This document shows, one piece after another, positions 8,011 through 15,739 of a stretch of 30,774 nt of DNA; the stretch's first letter is position 1, and every line of letters begins with the position of its first letter. The notes beneath the pieces are model-generated. The model did not search any database. It had not been told where the DNA came from and saw only the letters and a program-made list of their open reading frames with translations. The translations under genes and the position numbers were made by a program. Origin of the DNA: Clostridiales bacterium (GTDB lineage Bacteria; Bacillota; Clostridia; Oscillospirales; Acutalibacteraceae); contig DYBQ01000016.1 of the NCBI GenBank assembly GCA_019418545.1, forward strand, positions 9,882-40,655, in the 5' to 3' direction.

Positions 8011-8871
8011 TCAACCTTCAAAAATCGCGGTGCTTCCGCAGGGCAGCACCAGCCCGCTGGCTGTTACCGGCAGGCCAATCTCGTCCGACGACACCTTGCC
8101 GCCAAATTTGGTTTGCAGCAGCGTCCCCAACAGATATTCCATTACCGATGGGGAAAGACCTGTCGTGTAGGAATTGAGAATAAAGAATAGAGGCTTTTCC
8201 GAGAGAATGGGAATACACTGACTGACAAGGCTATAGAGCTGTTCCTCCAGCTTCCATACCTCTCCTCCCGGGCCTCTGCCATAAGAAGGCGGGTCCATAA
8301 TGATGCCGTCATAGGTGTTGCCCCGGCGCTGCTCCCGCTGGACAAACTTCATGCAGTCGTCCACAAGCCACCGTACCGGACGGTCGGCAATGCCGCTTGC
8401 TTCGGCGTTTTCCTTGGCCCAGGCCACCATACCCTTGGAAGCATCCACATGGGTCACATGGGCGCCGGCTTTCATACATGCCAGCGTGGCCGCGCCGGTA
8501 TATCCGAACAGGTTCAGAATTTTTACCGGACGGCCCGCCTCCTGAATTTTCTTCATGGCAAAATCCCAGTTTACGGCCTGTTCCGGGAAAATGCCCGTAT
8601 GCTTAAATCCCATGGTCTTGAGCCGGAAGGTAAGCCCTTTATAACCGATTTTCCACACCGGGGGCACCGGGCGGTAATTCTGCCATTGGCCGCCTCCGGT
8701 GTTGGAGCGGTGATAGCGGGCGTTGGCCTGCCTCCACAGGGGATGATTTTTTGGGGTGTCCCAGATAATCTGGGGGTCCGGGCGAATCAAAATCACATCG
8801 CCCCAGCGCTCCAGCCGTTCTCCGGCAGAGGTATCCCGCAGTTCATAGTCCTTCCAGTCTGCGGCTCTCAT
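8011..8871 (-). CDS. RlmI-like class I SAM methyltransferase, no PUA domain
   Basis: This is a predicted S-adenosylmethionine-dependent methyltransferase, probably acting on cytosine C5 of rRNA or on another RNA or protein target. The SAM motif is ILNLFGYTGAATLACMKAG, followed by VDASKGMVAWAKENAE and the acidic DDCMKF. The catalytic-type motif is MDPPSYGRGPGGEVWKLE. It has 286 residues against about 390 in E. coli RlmI, because the N-terminal PUA domain is missing and is replaced by a short segment with WGDVILIRPDPQIIW. It follows glmM by 29 bases with AAAGGA at the right distance from the ATG. The fold is sure; the substrate is not. Confidence 0.8.
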   Translation of the reverse strand: MRAADWKDYELRDTSAGERLERWGDVILIRPDPQIIWDTPKNHPLWRQANARYHRSNTGGGQWQNYRPVPPVWKIGYKGLTFRLKTMGFKHTGIFPEQAVNWDFAMKKIQEAGRPVKILNLFGYTGAATLACMKAGAHVTHVDASKGMVAWAKENAEASGIADRPVRWLVDDCMKFVQREQRRGNTYDGIIMDPPSYGRGPGGEVWKLEEQLYSLVSQCIPILSEKPLFFILNSYTTGLSPSVMEYLLGTLLQTKFGGKVSSDEIGLPVTASGLVLPCGSTAIFEG

Positions 8872-8900
8872 GGTAACATCCTTTCTTTTTCAGGAAAATT

Positions 8901-10250
8901 TTATGCCAGTTCCCGGCGCATAACCTCGGCTACTTTGTCGGCCAGCTGCCGGATTTCTTCATCGTTTTCGCCTTCCACCATCACGCGCAGCAGCGGCTCC
9001 GTACCAGAGGGGCGCACCACAATGCGGCCACGGCTTCCCAGCTGTTTTTTTGCCTCGTCAATAGCCTGACGCACCCGGATATCGGTATAGAAACGGAGTT
9101 TGCCCTCATTACTCACGGTGATATTCACCAGCACCTGAGGATACCGGCTCATAACAGAAGCCAAATCGGAAAGCTTAGCTTCTCTTCTTCGAAGAATACT
9201 CAGCAGCTGGCAGGCGGACATCTGGCCGTCACCGGTGGTGGCAAAATCCAGGAAAATAAAGTGCCCGCTCTGCTCGCCGCCGAAGTTGTAGCCTTGCAGC
9301 AGCATTTCTTCCAGCACATAGCGGTCGCCCACCTTGGTAGCTACAAAGTCCATACCGTTGGCTTCACAGAATTTGGAGAAGCCCATGTTGGTCATAATCG
9401 TACCTACTACAGAGTTTTTGGCCAGCTTGCCCCGGGACTTCATATCCAGCGCACAAATCGCCATAAAGAAGTCGCCGTCCACCAGATTGCCGTTTTCGTC
9501 CACTGCCAGGCAGCGGTCTGCATCGCCGTCAAAAGCGATACCGGCATCACAGTGATGCTCCTTCACATATTCCATCAGGCTTTCCACATGAGTGGAGCCG
9601 CAGTTGTCATTGATATTCACACCGTTAGGCTCAGCGTTGAGCATATGCACCTTTGCTCCCAGCTCGGTAAACAGCAGTTCGGCAGTCCGGGAAGCAGACC
9701 CATTGGCACAGTCCACAGCAATTTCCATGCCATCCAGCGCAAACGCAACGGTCGCCTTAATGTGGTCCACATAATCGCGCACCACATTGGGAGCAGTGGT
9801 CACTTTGCCCACATCGCCGCCAACAGGGCAGGGGAAGGGCTGTACTTCATCCAGCACAATAGCCTCAATCTGCTCTTCCAGCGCGTCGGGCAGCTTATAA
9901 CCGTCTCCGCTGAAAATCTTAATTCCGTTAAACTCACAGGGGTTGTGGGAGGCAGAAATCATAACGCCTGCATCCGCCTTATATTTTCCCACCAGAAATG
10001 CCACAGCAGGAGTAGGTACTACGCCCAGCTGCACTACATTAGCTCCCACACTGCATAAGCCGGCAGTCAGGGCATTTTCCAGCATATCGCTGGAAAGGCG
10101 GGTATCCTTGCCAATCAGGATTTTCGGATGGCGGTGGTCATTGTCTGTCAGAACCATTGCAGCAGCCCTGCCAATATTCATAGCCAATTCGCAAGTCAGT
10201 TCACTGTTGGCAATGCCTCTGGCACCATCTGTTCCAAAAAGTCTTCCCAT
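8901..10250 (-). CDS. glmM: phosphoglucosamine mutase GlmM
   Basis: GlmM interconverts glucosamine-6-phosphate and glucosamine-1-phosphate, feeding UDP-GlcNAc and peptidoglycan synthesis. The 449-residue protein opens with MGRLFGTDGARG. The phosphoserine loop is ISASHNP with catalytic S101, the metal loop is DGDADR, and the phosphate-binding loop near the C-terminus is RPSGTEP. Length matches the usual 445-450. A GTG three codons upstream (10259) is in frame, but the ATG at 10250 sits 9 nt from GGAG and gives the standard N-terminus. A promoter candidate lies just upstream, and the RlmI-like and ecf genes probably share the transcript. Confidence 0.95.
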   Translation of the reverse strand: MGRLFGTDGARGIANSELTCELAMNIGRAAAMVLTDNDHRHPKILIGKDTRLSSDMLENALTAGLCSVGANVVQLGVVPTPAVAFLVGKYKADAGVMISASHNPCEFNGIKIFSGDGYKLPDALEEQIEAIVLDEVQPFPCPVGGDVGKVTTAPNVVRDYVDHIKATVAFALDGMEIAVDCANGSASRTAELLFTELGAKVHMLNAEPNGVNINDNCGSTHVESLMEYVKEHHCDAGIAFDGDADRCLAVDENGNLVDGDFFMAICALDMKSRGKLAKNSVVGTIMTNMGFSKFCEANGMDFVATKVGDRYVLEEMLLQGYNFGGEQSGHFIFLDFATTGDGQMSACQLLSILRRREAKLSDLASVMSRYPQVLVNITVSNEGKLRFYTDIRVRQAIDEAKKQLGSRGRIVVRPSGTEPLLRVMVEGENDEEIRQLADKVAEVMRRELA

Positions 10251-10277
10251 AGTACACACTCCATTTCTTTAGTTTGA

Positions 10278-10306
10278 TAAATAACCCTGTTTACCTGTAT
10301 CGTCAA
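10278..10306 (-). promoter_or_regulatory. weak promoter candidate for glmM
   Basis: The minus strand reads TTGACG, a 17-nt spacer, then TATTTA. The -35 is good and the -10 poor. It lies in the 81-base gap between the HD gene and glmM. Confidence 0.35.
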
Positions 10307-10331
10307 AGATTTCTCTCTTGTATTTTTATGA

Positions 10332-10946
10332 TTATGCAAAGGTGTTTTCTTTTACGCCGGGCAGCAGCTCATAAACAGAAATTCCCATCTTTTTTTCCAG
10401 CTCGTCCTTAATTTCATACGTTGCCTTCCATTTGGGAACCATGTATTCATTGGGTCCATACCGCATGACCACATCTACCCAGCGTTTTTCCAGCAGACAG
10501 AAGCCGGTTCCCATTGCCAGCGCATCGCAAAGCTGAATTAACCGGTCATACTCGTCATAGGTAACCTGAGAAAGAAGCTTTCCCATCCGTTTTCGGGCGC
10601 TTTCTCCATCTCGCCCTGAGCCGCCGCTCCAAGAGCCGAAACAGCTGTCAATATCCTGATAAGGAAAGGAATGGGTCAGACAAATCCGCGCCACCTCCGG
10701 GCAGCCCTGCTCCATCATAAAGTCATAGCCATCGGAAATATGTAAATTCCCACCGCCGCAGGTACGCCGTCCAATATCATGCAGCATCCCCAGCACCTGA
10801 GCTTTTTCAGGGTCAAGCCCGGGGATTCTTTCTGCAATGGCCCGGGCAGCCTGCCCCACATACCGGCTATGGGCATCCCATAAACCGGGATTTCTTTTCA
10901 CGCCATCCTGTAACCAAACTTCCGCCTGTTCAATCGTTGGAAACAT
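10332..10946 (-). CDS. HD-domain hydrolase
   Basis: This is a predicted metal-dependent phosphohydrolase. The HD signature is complete in its 204 residues: H26 (WDAHSRYVG), H56-D57 (MLHDIGR), H92 (LTHSFP) and D141 (LCDALAMG). The substrate cannot be told; relatives act on nucleotides or phosphomonoesters. The gene overlaps the preceding acetyltransferase by 17 bases and has AAGGAG before its ATG, so translational coupling is likely. It is the last gene of the ruv unit. Confidence 0.8.
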   Translation of the reverse strand: MFPTIEQAEVWLQDGVKRNPGLWDAHSRYVGQAARAIAERIPGLDPEKAQVLGMLHDIGRRTCGGGNLHISDGYDFMMEQGCPEVARICLTHSFPYQDIDSCFGSWSGGSGRDGESARKRMGKLLSQVTYDEYDRLIQLCDALAMGTGFCLLEKRWVDVVMRYGPNEYMVPKWKATYEIKDELEKKMGISVYELLPGVKENTFA

Positions 10947-11511
10947 CGGATTCTCCTTTCTGGGATTTCTCCCATTCGCTCTTCAAAATCGCCATAAGGA
11001 CATCATCCCCGTAGGTATCGCCGTCCAGAATCGCCTGACGGCGCACGCCTTCTATTTGGAAACCGGCAGCGGCATAGGTTCTCTGCCCCCGAACATTGAA
11101 AGAAAACACATCCAGCTCTATCCGGTTTAGATGCAGCGATTCAAACGCAAAATCCCGGGTCATGCAGGTCATCCAATAGCCCAAACCTTTTCCTCGGGCT
11201 TCTCCCTGAAAAATACAAATGCGGAAATTGGCACTCCGTGTTTCCCAGTCAATTTCATTCAGTACACTCTCTCCCAAAATTTTCCCTTCGGGAGAAATCA
11301 ACAGAAAATCATATCGGTCCTTCGATTCCACACATTGCAGGAAGAAATTGATGACCTCTTCCTGGGTAAATTCAGGTTTGCATCCGGTAAAGCGTGCCAC
11401 TTCCTCATCCAGCGGACAGAAGTTCTGTTGGTAATAGGGAAATGCATCTTTCGGCTGCGCAAGCCTCAATATAAAGCCGTCTTTTTCCCACTGTGGGGCA
11501 CTTTTTTTCAT
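10930..11511 (-). CDS. GNAT acetyltransferase, RimJ/RimL type
   Basis: This 193-residue protein transfers an acetyl group from acetyl-CoA to an unknown acceptor. The Acetyltransf_3-like layout is visible: the pyrophosphate-binding loop RGKGLG (106-111), then LHLNRIELDVFSFNVRGQRTY and a closing YAAAGFQIEGVRRQA strand-helix unit. In the family this arrangement covers ribosomal-protein N-terminal acetyltransferases, polyamine acetyltransferases and others. It starts 16 bases after ruvB with GAGGA upstream and overlaps the HD gene. Confidence 0.82.
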   Translation of the reverse strand: MKKSAPQWEKDGFILRLAQPKDAFPYYQQNFCPLDEEVARFTGCKPEFTQEEVINFFLQCVESKDRYDFLLISPEGKILGESVLNEIDWETRSANFRICIFQGEARGKGLGYWMTCMTRDFAFESLHLNRIELDVFSFNVRGQRTYAAAGFQIEGVRRQAILDGDTYGDDVLMAILKSEWEKSQKGESDVSND

Positions 11512-11527
11512 ACTTTTTCCTCTTTTA

Positions 11528-12592
11528 TCAAAACAAACTCTGCTGCATTATAGCAGCAGCTTCACCGGGCGGGGTAAGCCCCAAATGATGATACGCTGCC
11601 GGAGTCACACACCGGCCCCGTGGGGTACGGTTTAAAAAGCCAATCTGCATCAAATAGGGCTCAATCACATCTTCAATGGTAACGGATTCCTCACCAATGG
11701 CCGCCGCCAGTGTATCCAGCCCCACTGGGCCGCCGTTATAATAGTCAATCATGGCCCGCATCATGCGGCGGTCACCGGAATCCAGCCCCAATTCATCGAT
11801 TTCCAGTCGGTCGAGGGCAATAGAGGCGCTGTGTTCATCAATAATCCCATTGCTGATAACTTGCGCAAAGTCCCGCACACGCTTGAGCAGCCGGTTGGCA
11901 ATACGAGGTGTACCCCGAGAACGCCGGGCAATTTCCAGAGCGCCATCGGCAGCAATATCAATCCCAAGAATTTTTGCGCTGCGGGTAACAATCTGCGCCA
12001 GTTCCTTGGGAGAATACATTTCGAGCCGCAGCACCACGCCAAAACGGTCGCGTAGAGGCGCAGTCAGCTGTCCTGCCCGGGTTGTTGCGCCCACCAGTGT
12101 AAATTTGGGCAGCGGCAAATGATAGGAAGCCGCCATCTGCCCTTTTCCGGTGATGATATCCAGTGCAAAGTCCTCCATGGCAGGATAGAGAATTTCTTCC
12201 ACACTCCGGGACAAACGGTGCACCTCATCAATAAACAATACGTCTCCGGGATTTAAGTTGGTGAGCAGTGCCGCCAGGTCACCGGGCTTTTCAATGGCCG
12301 GGCCGCTGGTAATCCGCAGGTTCACGCCAAGCTCATTGGCGATAATACCTGCCAAGGTGGTTTTGCCCAAACCGGGTGGGCCATAGAGAAGCACATGGTC
12401 CAGCGCTTCACCCCGCTGCCGGGCTGCTTCAATAAATACCGATAAATTTTCCTTTGCCTTGTCCTGCCCAATATATTCCGTAAGGGTTCGGGGACGCAGG
12501 GGGTTTTCCACTGCCGCATCCTCCGGGTTGTAGGCCGGGTCAATCATCCGGTTTTCAAAGTCCATTTCAGAAGCACTATTTTCGTAGTCCAT
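11528..12592 (-). CDS. ruvB: Holliday junction branch migration ATPase RuvB
   Basis: RuvB is the hexameric AAA+ motor that, with RuvA, drives branch migration of Holliday junctions. The 354 residues contain Walker A GPPGLGKTT (71-79), Walker B LFIDEVHR, sensor 1 GATTRAG and the arginine-rich RGTPRIANRLLKRVRD. The C-terminal winged helix ends in a typical TPRGR region. The first 25 residues are an acidic extension compared with the shortest homologues, but AGGGGGG upstream of the ATG at 12592 supports this start. It follows ruvA by 14 bases. Confidence 0.96.
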   Translation of the reverse strand: MDYENSASEMDFENRMIDPAYNPEDAAVENPLRPRTLTEYIGQDKAKENLSVFIEAARQRGEALDHVLLYGPPGLGKTTLAGIIANELGVNLRITSGPAIEKPGDLAALLTNLNPGDVLFIDEVHRLSRSVEEILYPAMEDFALDIITGKGQMAASYHLPLPKFTLVGATTRAGQLTAPLRDRFGVVLRLEMYSPKELAQIVTRSAKILGIDIAADGALEIARRSRGTPRIANRLLKRVRDFAQVISNGIIDEHSASIALDRLEIDELGLDSGDRRMMRAMIDYYNGGPVGLDTLAAAIGEESVTIEDVIEPYLMQIGFLNRTPRGRCVTPAAYHHLGLTPPGEAAAIMQQSLF

Positions 12593-12606
12593 TTATGTCC
12601 CCCCTG

Positions 12607-13227
12607 TCAATCCCACTTAGGCGCCAGTGCCCGCAGAGAGAGCCGAATCAGCTCTTCCACCGGCAAAGAGGAATCCAGTTTTCCCACCACTGCCGCTGCA
12701 TCGCTGGGACTGTATCCCAGCACAGCCAGCGCATTAACAGCTTCAGCGGCATGGGAAGAAGCCGACACCACACCGGCTGCTTCGATATTTTCCATGGAAA
12801 GGCCGCCCTCGGCGGAACCACCCATTTTCTTTACTTTATCTTTTAGCTCCAGCGCAATTCTTTGAGCCAACTTTGGCCCCACGCCGCTGGCACGGGTCAG
12901 CGCCTTGCTGTCGCCGGAAGCTACCGCCATGGCCACCCGCTCGGGGGTAAGCTCCGACAAGATGGCCAGCCCTACCTTGGGGCCTACACCACTAACACCT
13001 GTCAGCATTTTAAAGCAGTTTAATTCGCTCATGCTGTAAAATCCAAACAAATCCAGCGCATCCTCCCGGACATTGAGATGGGTATACAGTGCTACCGTTT
13101 CTCCCAGTTGGGGCAAATTCCGCTGGGTATTCAGCGTGGTCAGGCACTTAAACCCCACGCCGCCGCACTCCACTACCACAAATCCCATTTCAGAATGGAT
13201 GAGCTTTCCTTTTACACTGTAGAACAC
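12607..13227 (-). CDS. ruvA: Holliday junction DNA-binding protein RuvA
   Basis: RuvA tetramers clamp the Holliday junction and recruit RuvB. The 206 residues show the N-terminal OB-fold (FYSVKGKLIHSE, VVVECGGVGFKC), two helix-hairpin-helix motifs (SGVGPKVGLAILSEL and SGVGPKLAQRIALEL), a flexible Ser/Gly/Ala-rich linker and the small RuvB-binding domain III (ALAVLGYSPSDAAAVV). The frame is open to 13362, but the extra 45 residues overlap ruvC and look unlike RuvA. GGGAGG lies 7 nt before the GTG at 13227, which gives the standard N-terminus (an ATT at 13230 is also possible). There is a 20-base gap to ruvC. Confidence 0.95.
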   Translation of the reverse strand: MFYSVKGKLIHSEMGFVVVECGGVGFKCLTTLNTQRNLPQLGETVALYTHLNVREDALDLFGFYSMSELNCFKMLTGVSGVGPKVGLAILSELTPERVAMAVASGDSKALTRASGVGPKLAQRIALELKDKVKKMGGSAEGGLSMENIEAAGVVSASSHAAEAVNALAVLGYSPSDAAAVVGKLDSSLPVEELIRLSLRALAPKWD

Positions 13228-13247
13228 AATGGTACCTCCCTGTTCTG

Positions 13248-13751
13248 TCACCCTCGCCGAAGCAGGCTTCTGCGCAAAGCGGAGCCAGCAGCCTGTCCAT
13301 GACAAATGGCCATAGCCAGTGCATCGGCAGTATCGTCTGGCTTGGGGACTTCCTGTAAACACAATAAGCGGCGGGTCATTTCCATCACCTGAGGCTTTTT
13401 GGCTCCGCCATAACCGGTGACCGCCATTTTTACCTGCATAGGGGTATATTCAAACACTGGGACCCCGGCTTTTTTCGCTGCCAGCAGAATAACCCCTCGG
13501 GCTTCTGCCACGCCAATGGCCGTGGTCTTGTTATTACTGAAATAGAGCTTTTCCAGCGCCATAGATTCCGGCTTCCACTTTTCCAGCACAGAGGAAAGCG
13601 CGTCATAGATAATTTCCAGCCGCCGCTCAAAGGGTTCTCCCGCTTTCGTAACGATGGCGCCGTGCTCAAGCGAGCGGTAGCGGCTGTTTTGCGCCTGCAC
13701 GACCCCATACCCCACAATGGCATATCCAGGGTCCAGACCCAGAATAATCAC
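13248..13751 (-). CDS. ruvC: Holliday junction resolvase RuvC
   Basis: RuvC cuts Holliday junctions symmetrically with two metal ions. The acidic active site is present: D7 (GLDPGYAIVG), E66 (MALEKLYF) and the D139/D142 pair in KPDDTADAL. At 167 residues it has normal length. The reading frame extends to 13844, but the extra N-terminus is promoter DNA. The GTG at 13751 follows GGGAG by about 8 nt and starts the protein at its first beta strand. It is first in the operon ruvC-ruvA-ruvB-GNAT-HD, with a strong promoter directly upstream. Confidence 0.95.
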   Translation of the reverse strand: MIILGLDPGYAIVGYGVVQAQNSRYRSLEHGAIVTKAGEPFERRLEIIYDALSSVLEKWKPESMALEKLYFSNNKTTAIGVAEARGVILLAAKKAGVPVFEYTPMQVKMAVTGYGGAKKPQVMEMTRRLLCLQEVPKPDDTADALAMAICHGQAAGSALRRSLLRRG

Positions 13752-13793
13752 AAAACCGCTCCCTTCGTCATAAGAAATCCGATAATTCGTTTT

Positions 13794-13822
13794 ATTATAC
13801 CATACCCCGAAACGAATGAAAA
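13794..13822 (-). promoter_or_regulatory. promoter of the ruv operon
   Basis: The minus strand carries TTTTCA, a 17-nt spacer and a perfect TATAAT, with an extended -10 (TATGGTATAAT). It lies 43 bases before the ruvC GTG. No LexA/SOS box is evident. Confidence 0.7.
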
Positions 13823-13942
13823 GCAAAACCGATACAAATGGCACACTTCCGGCTTTTTCTTCTATTTATCAAAACTTTTTTGGACAAAATCAGAGGAAGT
13901 CACACACTTTCCAAAACCTATACACAGTGATATAAAACAAAT

Positions 13943-13982
13943 AGAAAGGGCCCTTTCGGCAATTCCCGAAAAGGCCCTTTCT
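13943..13982 (-). terminator. terminator after spoVAE
   Basis: AGAAAGGGCC pairs with GGCCCTTTCT over a 20-nt loop that contains its own shorter pairing. On the minus strand ATTTGTTTTA follows. It separates spoVAE from the ruv promoter. Confidence 0.7.
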
Positions 13983-13994
13983 GCATCTGGTGTT

Positions 13995-14351
13995 TTATGA
14001 TTTATCTTTGGACTTAAACAGAAGCGCCGCTAACAGGGCAAAAAACACCGCAGCTGCAACCCCTCCTGCACAAGCTGCCGCTCCCCCTGTAAATGCCCCA
14101 AGAAACCCCTGATTCATAACAGCTTCTTCTGCACCCTTAGCAAGTGTATATCCAAATCCGCTTAGTGGGGTCAAAGCACCTGCTCCCGCCCATTGTACCA
14201 GCGGTTCATATAGTCCCACGGCGGTTAAAATTACCCCAGCCGTTACATATCCTACCAGAATTCTTGCCGGGGTCAGTCTGGTTTTATCAATCAAAAGCTG
14301 GCCAATCAAACATAGTGCGCCGCCTACCAAAAAGGCTTTGAGATATTCCAC
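13995..14351 (-). CDS. spoVAE: stage V sporulation protein AE
   Basis: SpoVAE is a small inner-forespore membrane protein of the SpoVA channel, which moves dipicolinic acid into the spore and out again at germination. This 118-residue protein matches B. subtilis SpoVAE-b as I remember it, with KAFLVGGALCLIGQLLID, TRLTPARILV and GLYEPLVQWAGAGALTPLSGFG, and four hydrophobic helices. Two ATGs at 14360 and 14357 lie inside the ribosome binding region; the GTG at 14351 is 8 nt from AAAGGA and aligns with the family start. Its usual partners spoVAC and spoVAD are not adjacent; the upstream neighbour is a GH25 lysozyme 75 bases away. Confidence 0.85.
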   Translation of the reverse strand: MEYLKAFLVGGALCLIGQLLIDKTRLTPARILVGYVTAGVILTAVGLYEPLVQWAGAGALTPLSGFGYTLAKGAEEAVMNQGFLGAFTGGAAACAGGVAAAVFFALLAALLFKSKDKS

Positions 14352-14426
14352 TGCCATCATCCTTTTCCGTTTTTTACATCCTATTTATTTCCTGTTTTTT
14401 GCTGAAATATACCATCCCATATGATT

Positions 14427-15491
14427 TTATTGGATGACAATATAACTTCTGTCATAGTAGACAAACCCATATCCGATATCAATCCAGTTTCCAGGGTTCA
14501 GGCTGACAACTGTAAATTTATCCCCTTTATTCAGTGTACCAATAACCTTTCCAGACAAAGAGGGAGCTTCACGGACATTGACGTCCTCTCCCTCACAGAG
14601 GGCCGTTTTGAATGAGCTGCGCCCCTTGGCTTCCATTGCTTCATTTATCATCCAGCCTGTCAGGCTGTTTCGGCTCAACCGCACCTTTGACCATCCCCAG
14701 CCGTCGTCTGCTAACAGAATCAGGGAATCTCCCCGGTTAGCATATCCCAAAATCTTTCCGGCTGTATCCGCAGACTTTCGAATGGGCACACCGTTTAGAA
14801 TACAGGTCCCCCGGTCATCCGGCACAGGCGGTTTAGGGATTCCCGGCAAAAAACCATTGAGGCCTTTTTTTCGGATAATAGCGGGATAGTCTTTATATGC
14901 AATGTCAATATCCGTATTTCCAACGATTCCTTCCACAACTCCGCAGTCAGTAATCTGCTGCATACCACAGTCATAGTCCGGGCCGCCGTTATAGTCCGCC
15001 AGCCATAAATCATAGGGCTTTAAACGCTCCATATCCAAACGGTTTCTGATAAAATCCAGGTTGGTATAATATCCGGCATACCAGCCCGCCTTTTCCACCT
15101 CTTCACAAAACGCCGCAATAATATCCGTTATCAGCTTTTTATCCGGCTTAATCCCAAACTTTTCGGCATATTCAATGCTGGCGTACTCATAGTCGCAGTA
15201 TAGGGGATACGTTACCCGCCCTTTATAAGACTTCATTAGAGACAAAAACACCTGCGCCTCTGTCCGGGCTTCTTCTGCACTTCTGGCATAGGAAAACCAG
15301 TAGGCGCCCACATCCATTTTGGCCCGTAATGCTGCATCCATATGATTTCGAAACAGCTTGTCCTCCTGTTCCGCTGTATTGCCAAATCCAGCCCTCACTA
15401 TGGCGAAACGCACACCATCCTGTTTTGCCTTGGCAAAATCCACCTGAGAATTAAAAGTGCTGATATCTACACCTTTATAACTAACACCCAT
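14427..15491 (-). CDS. GH25 lysozyme with two SH3-like domains
   Basis: This is a predicted N-acetylmuramidase that cleaves peptidoglycan. Residues 1-205 form the GH25 barrel with D9 (YKGVDIS), the D100-x-E102 pair (YCDYEY) and D195/D197 (NTDIDIAY), positions equivalent to the family's catalytic acids. Two bacterial SH3 domains follow, at about 229-285 (ILNGVPIRKSADTAG) and 290-354 (EDVNVREAPSLSG), which usually bind cell wall. There is no signal peptide, as in phage endolysins or enzymes released from the mother cell. No other phage gene is nearby. AAGGAG precedes the ATG by 11 nt. It is followed by spoVAE, which raises a possible sporulation or germination role, but this is only context. 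Confidence 0.88.
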   Translation of the reverse strand: MGVSYKGVDISTFNSQVDFAKAKQDGVRFAIVRAGFGNTAEQEDKLFRNHMDAALRAKMDVGAYWFSYARSAEEARTEAQVFLSLMKSYKGRVTYPLYCDYEYASIEYAEKFGIKPDKKLITDIIAAFCEEVEKAGWYAGYYTNLDFIRNRLDMERLKPYDLWLADYNGGPDYDCGMQQITDCGVVEGIVGNTDIDIAYKDYPAIIRKKGLNGFLPGIPKPPVPDDRGTCILNGVPIRKSADTAGKILGYANRGDSLILLADDGWGWSKVRLSRNSLTGWMINEAMEAKGRSSFKTALCEGEDVNVREAPSLSGKVIGTLNKGDKFTVVSLNPGNWIDIGYGFVYYDRSYIVIQ

Positions 15492-15517
15492 TTAGATACC
15501 ACTCCTTTTAACAATAA

Positions 15518-15545
15518 ATCATATCCCCGTACTCACAGAATATGC
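15518..15545 (-). promoter_or_regulatory. possible promoter of GH25-spoVAE
   Basis: On the minus strand, GCATA (15541-15545) is followed after 17 nt by TATGAT. GCATA matches the -35 of forespore sigma factors F and G, but the -10 region (GATATGA) is a poor fit to the sigma-G CATnnTA, while TATGAT fits sigma-A. The sigma factor is undecided. Confidence 0.25.
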
Positions 15546-15652
15546 ATTCACAAAGAAAGTGTGAATTTGCGCCAAAAGCCAGGACAGAAAGCACGACAAC
15601 CCAGAAAAAAACAAATTCTTTTCAGGAAAAGTGCTGGAAAACACAAAGCAAT

Positions 15653-15681
15653 TTGTCCCACTGGGGAAAACATGGTATAAT
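15653..15681 (+). promoter_or_regulatory. promoter of the ABC-F gene
   Basis: TTGTCC, a 17-nt spacer and a perfect TATAAT with extended -10 (CATGGTATAAT). Transcription should start near 15688, giving a leader of about 52 nt. The leader ends in GGAGG and a two-codon frame ATG-GAA-TAG (15731-15739) directly abutting the real ATG. Confidence 0.7.
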
Positions 15682-15739
15682 CAGGGGCAAGCACGCATTG
15701 TGCTGCTGTGAGTTTGATTTTTTGGAGGCTATGGAATAG

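Noticed and set aside
5273..8190. Long plus-strand frames (310, 363 and 314 residues) over ecfT, ecfA2 and ecfA1
   Set aside because: They are mirror images of three well-identified genes, have His/Gln-rich low-quality translations and no start signals.
9261..10058. A 265-residue plus-strand frame over glmM
   Set aside because: Antisense to a complete and certain glmM, with no ribosome binding site and no recognisable motif.
13230..13362. Longer RuvA N-terminus (45 extra residues)
   Set aside because: The extra part overlaps the end of ruvC, is unlike any RuvA, and lies upstream of the GGGAGG ribosome binding site.
14427..15491. Prophage remnant suggested by the endolysin-like GH25 gene
   Set aside because: No holin, tail, portal, integrase or repressor gene is near; the neighbours are ruv genes, spoVAE and an ABC-F gene. 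A single lysozyme gene is ordinary in clostridial chromosomes.
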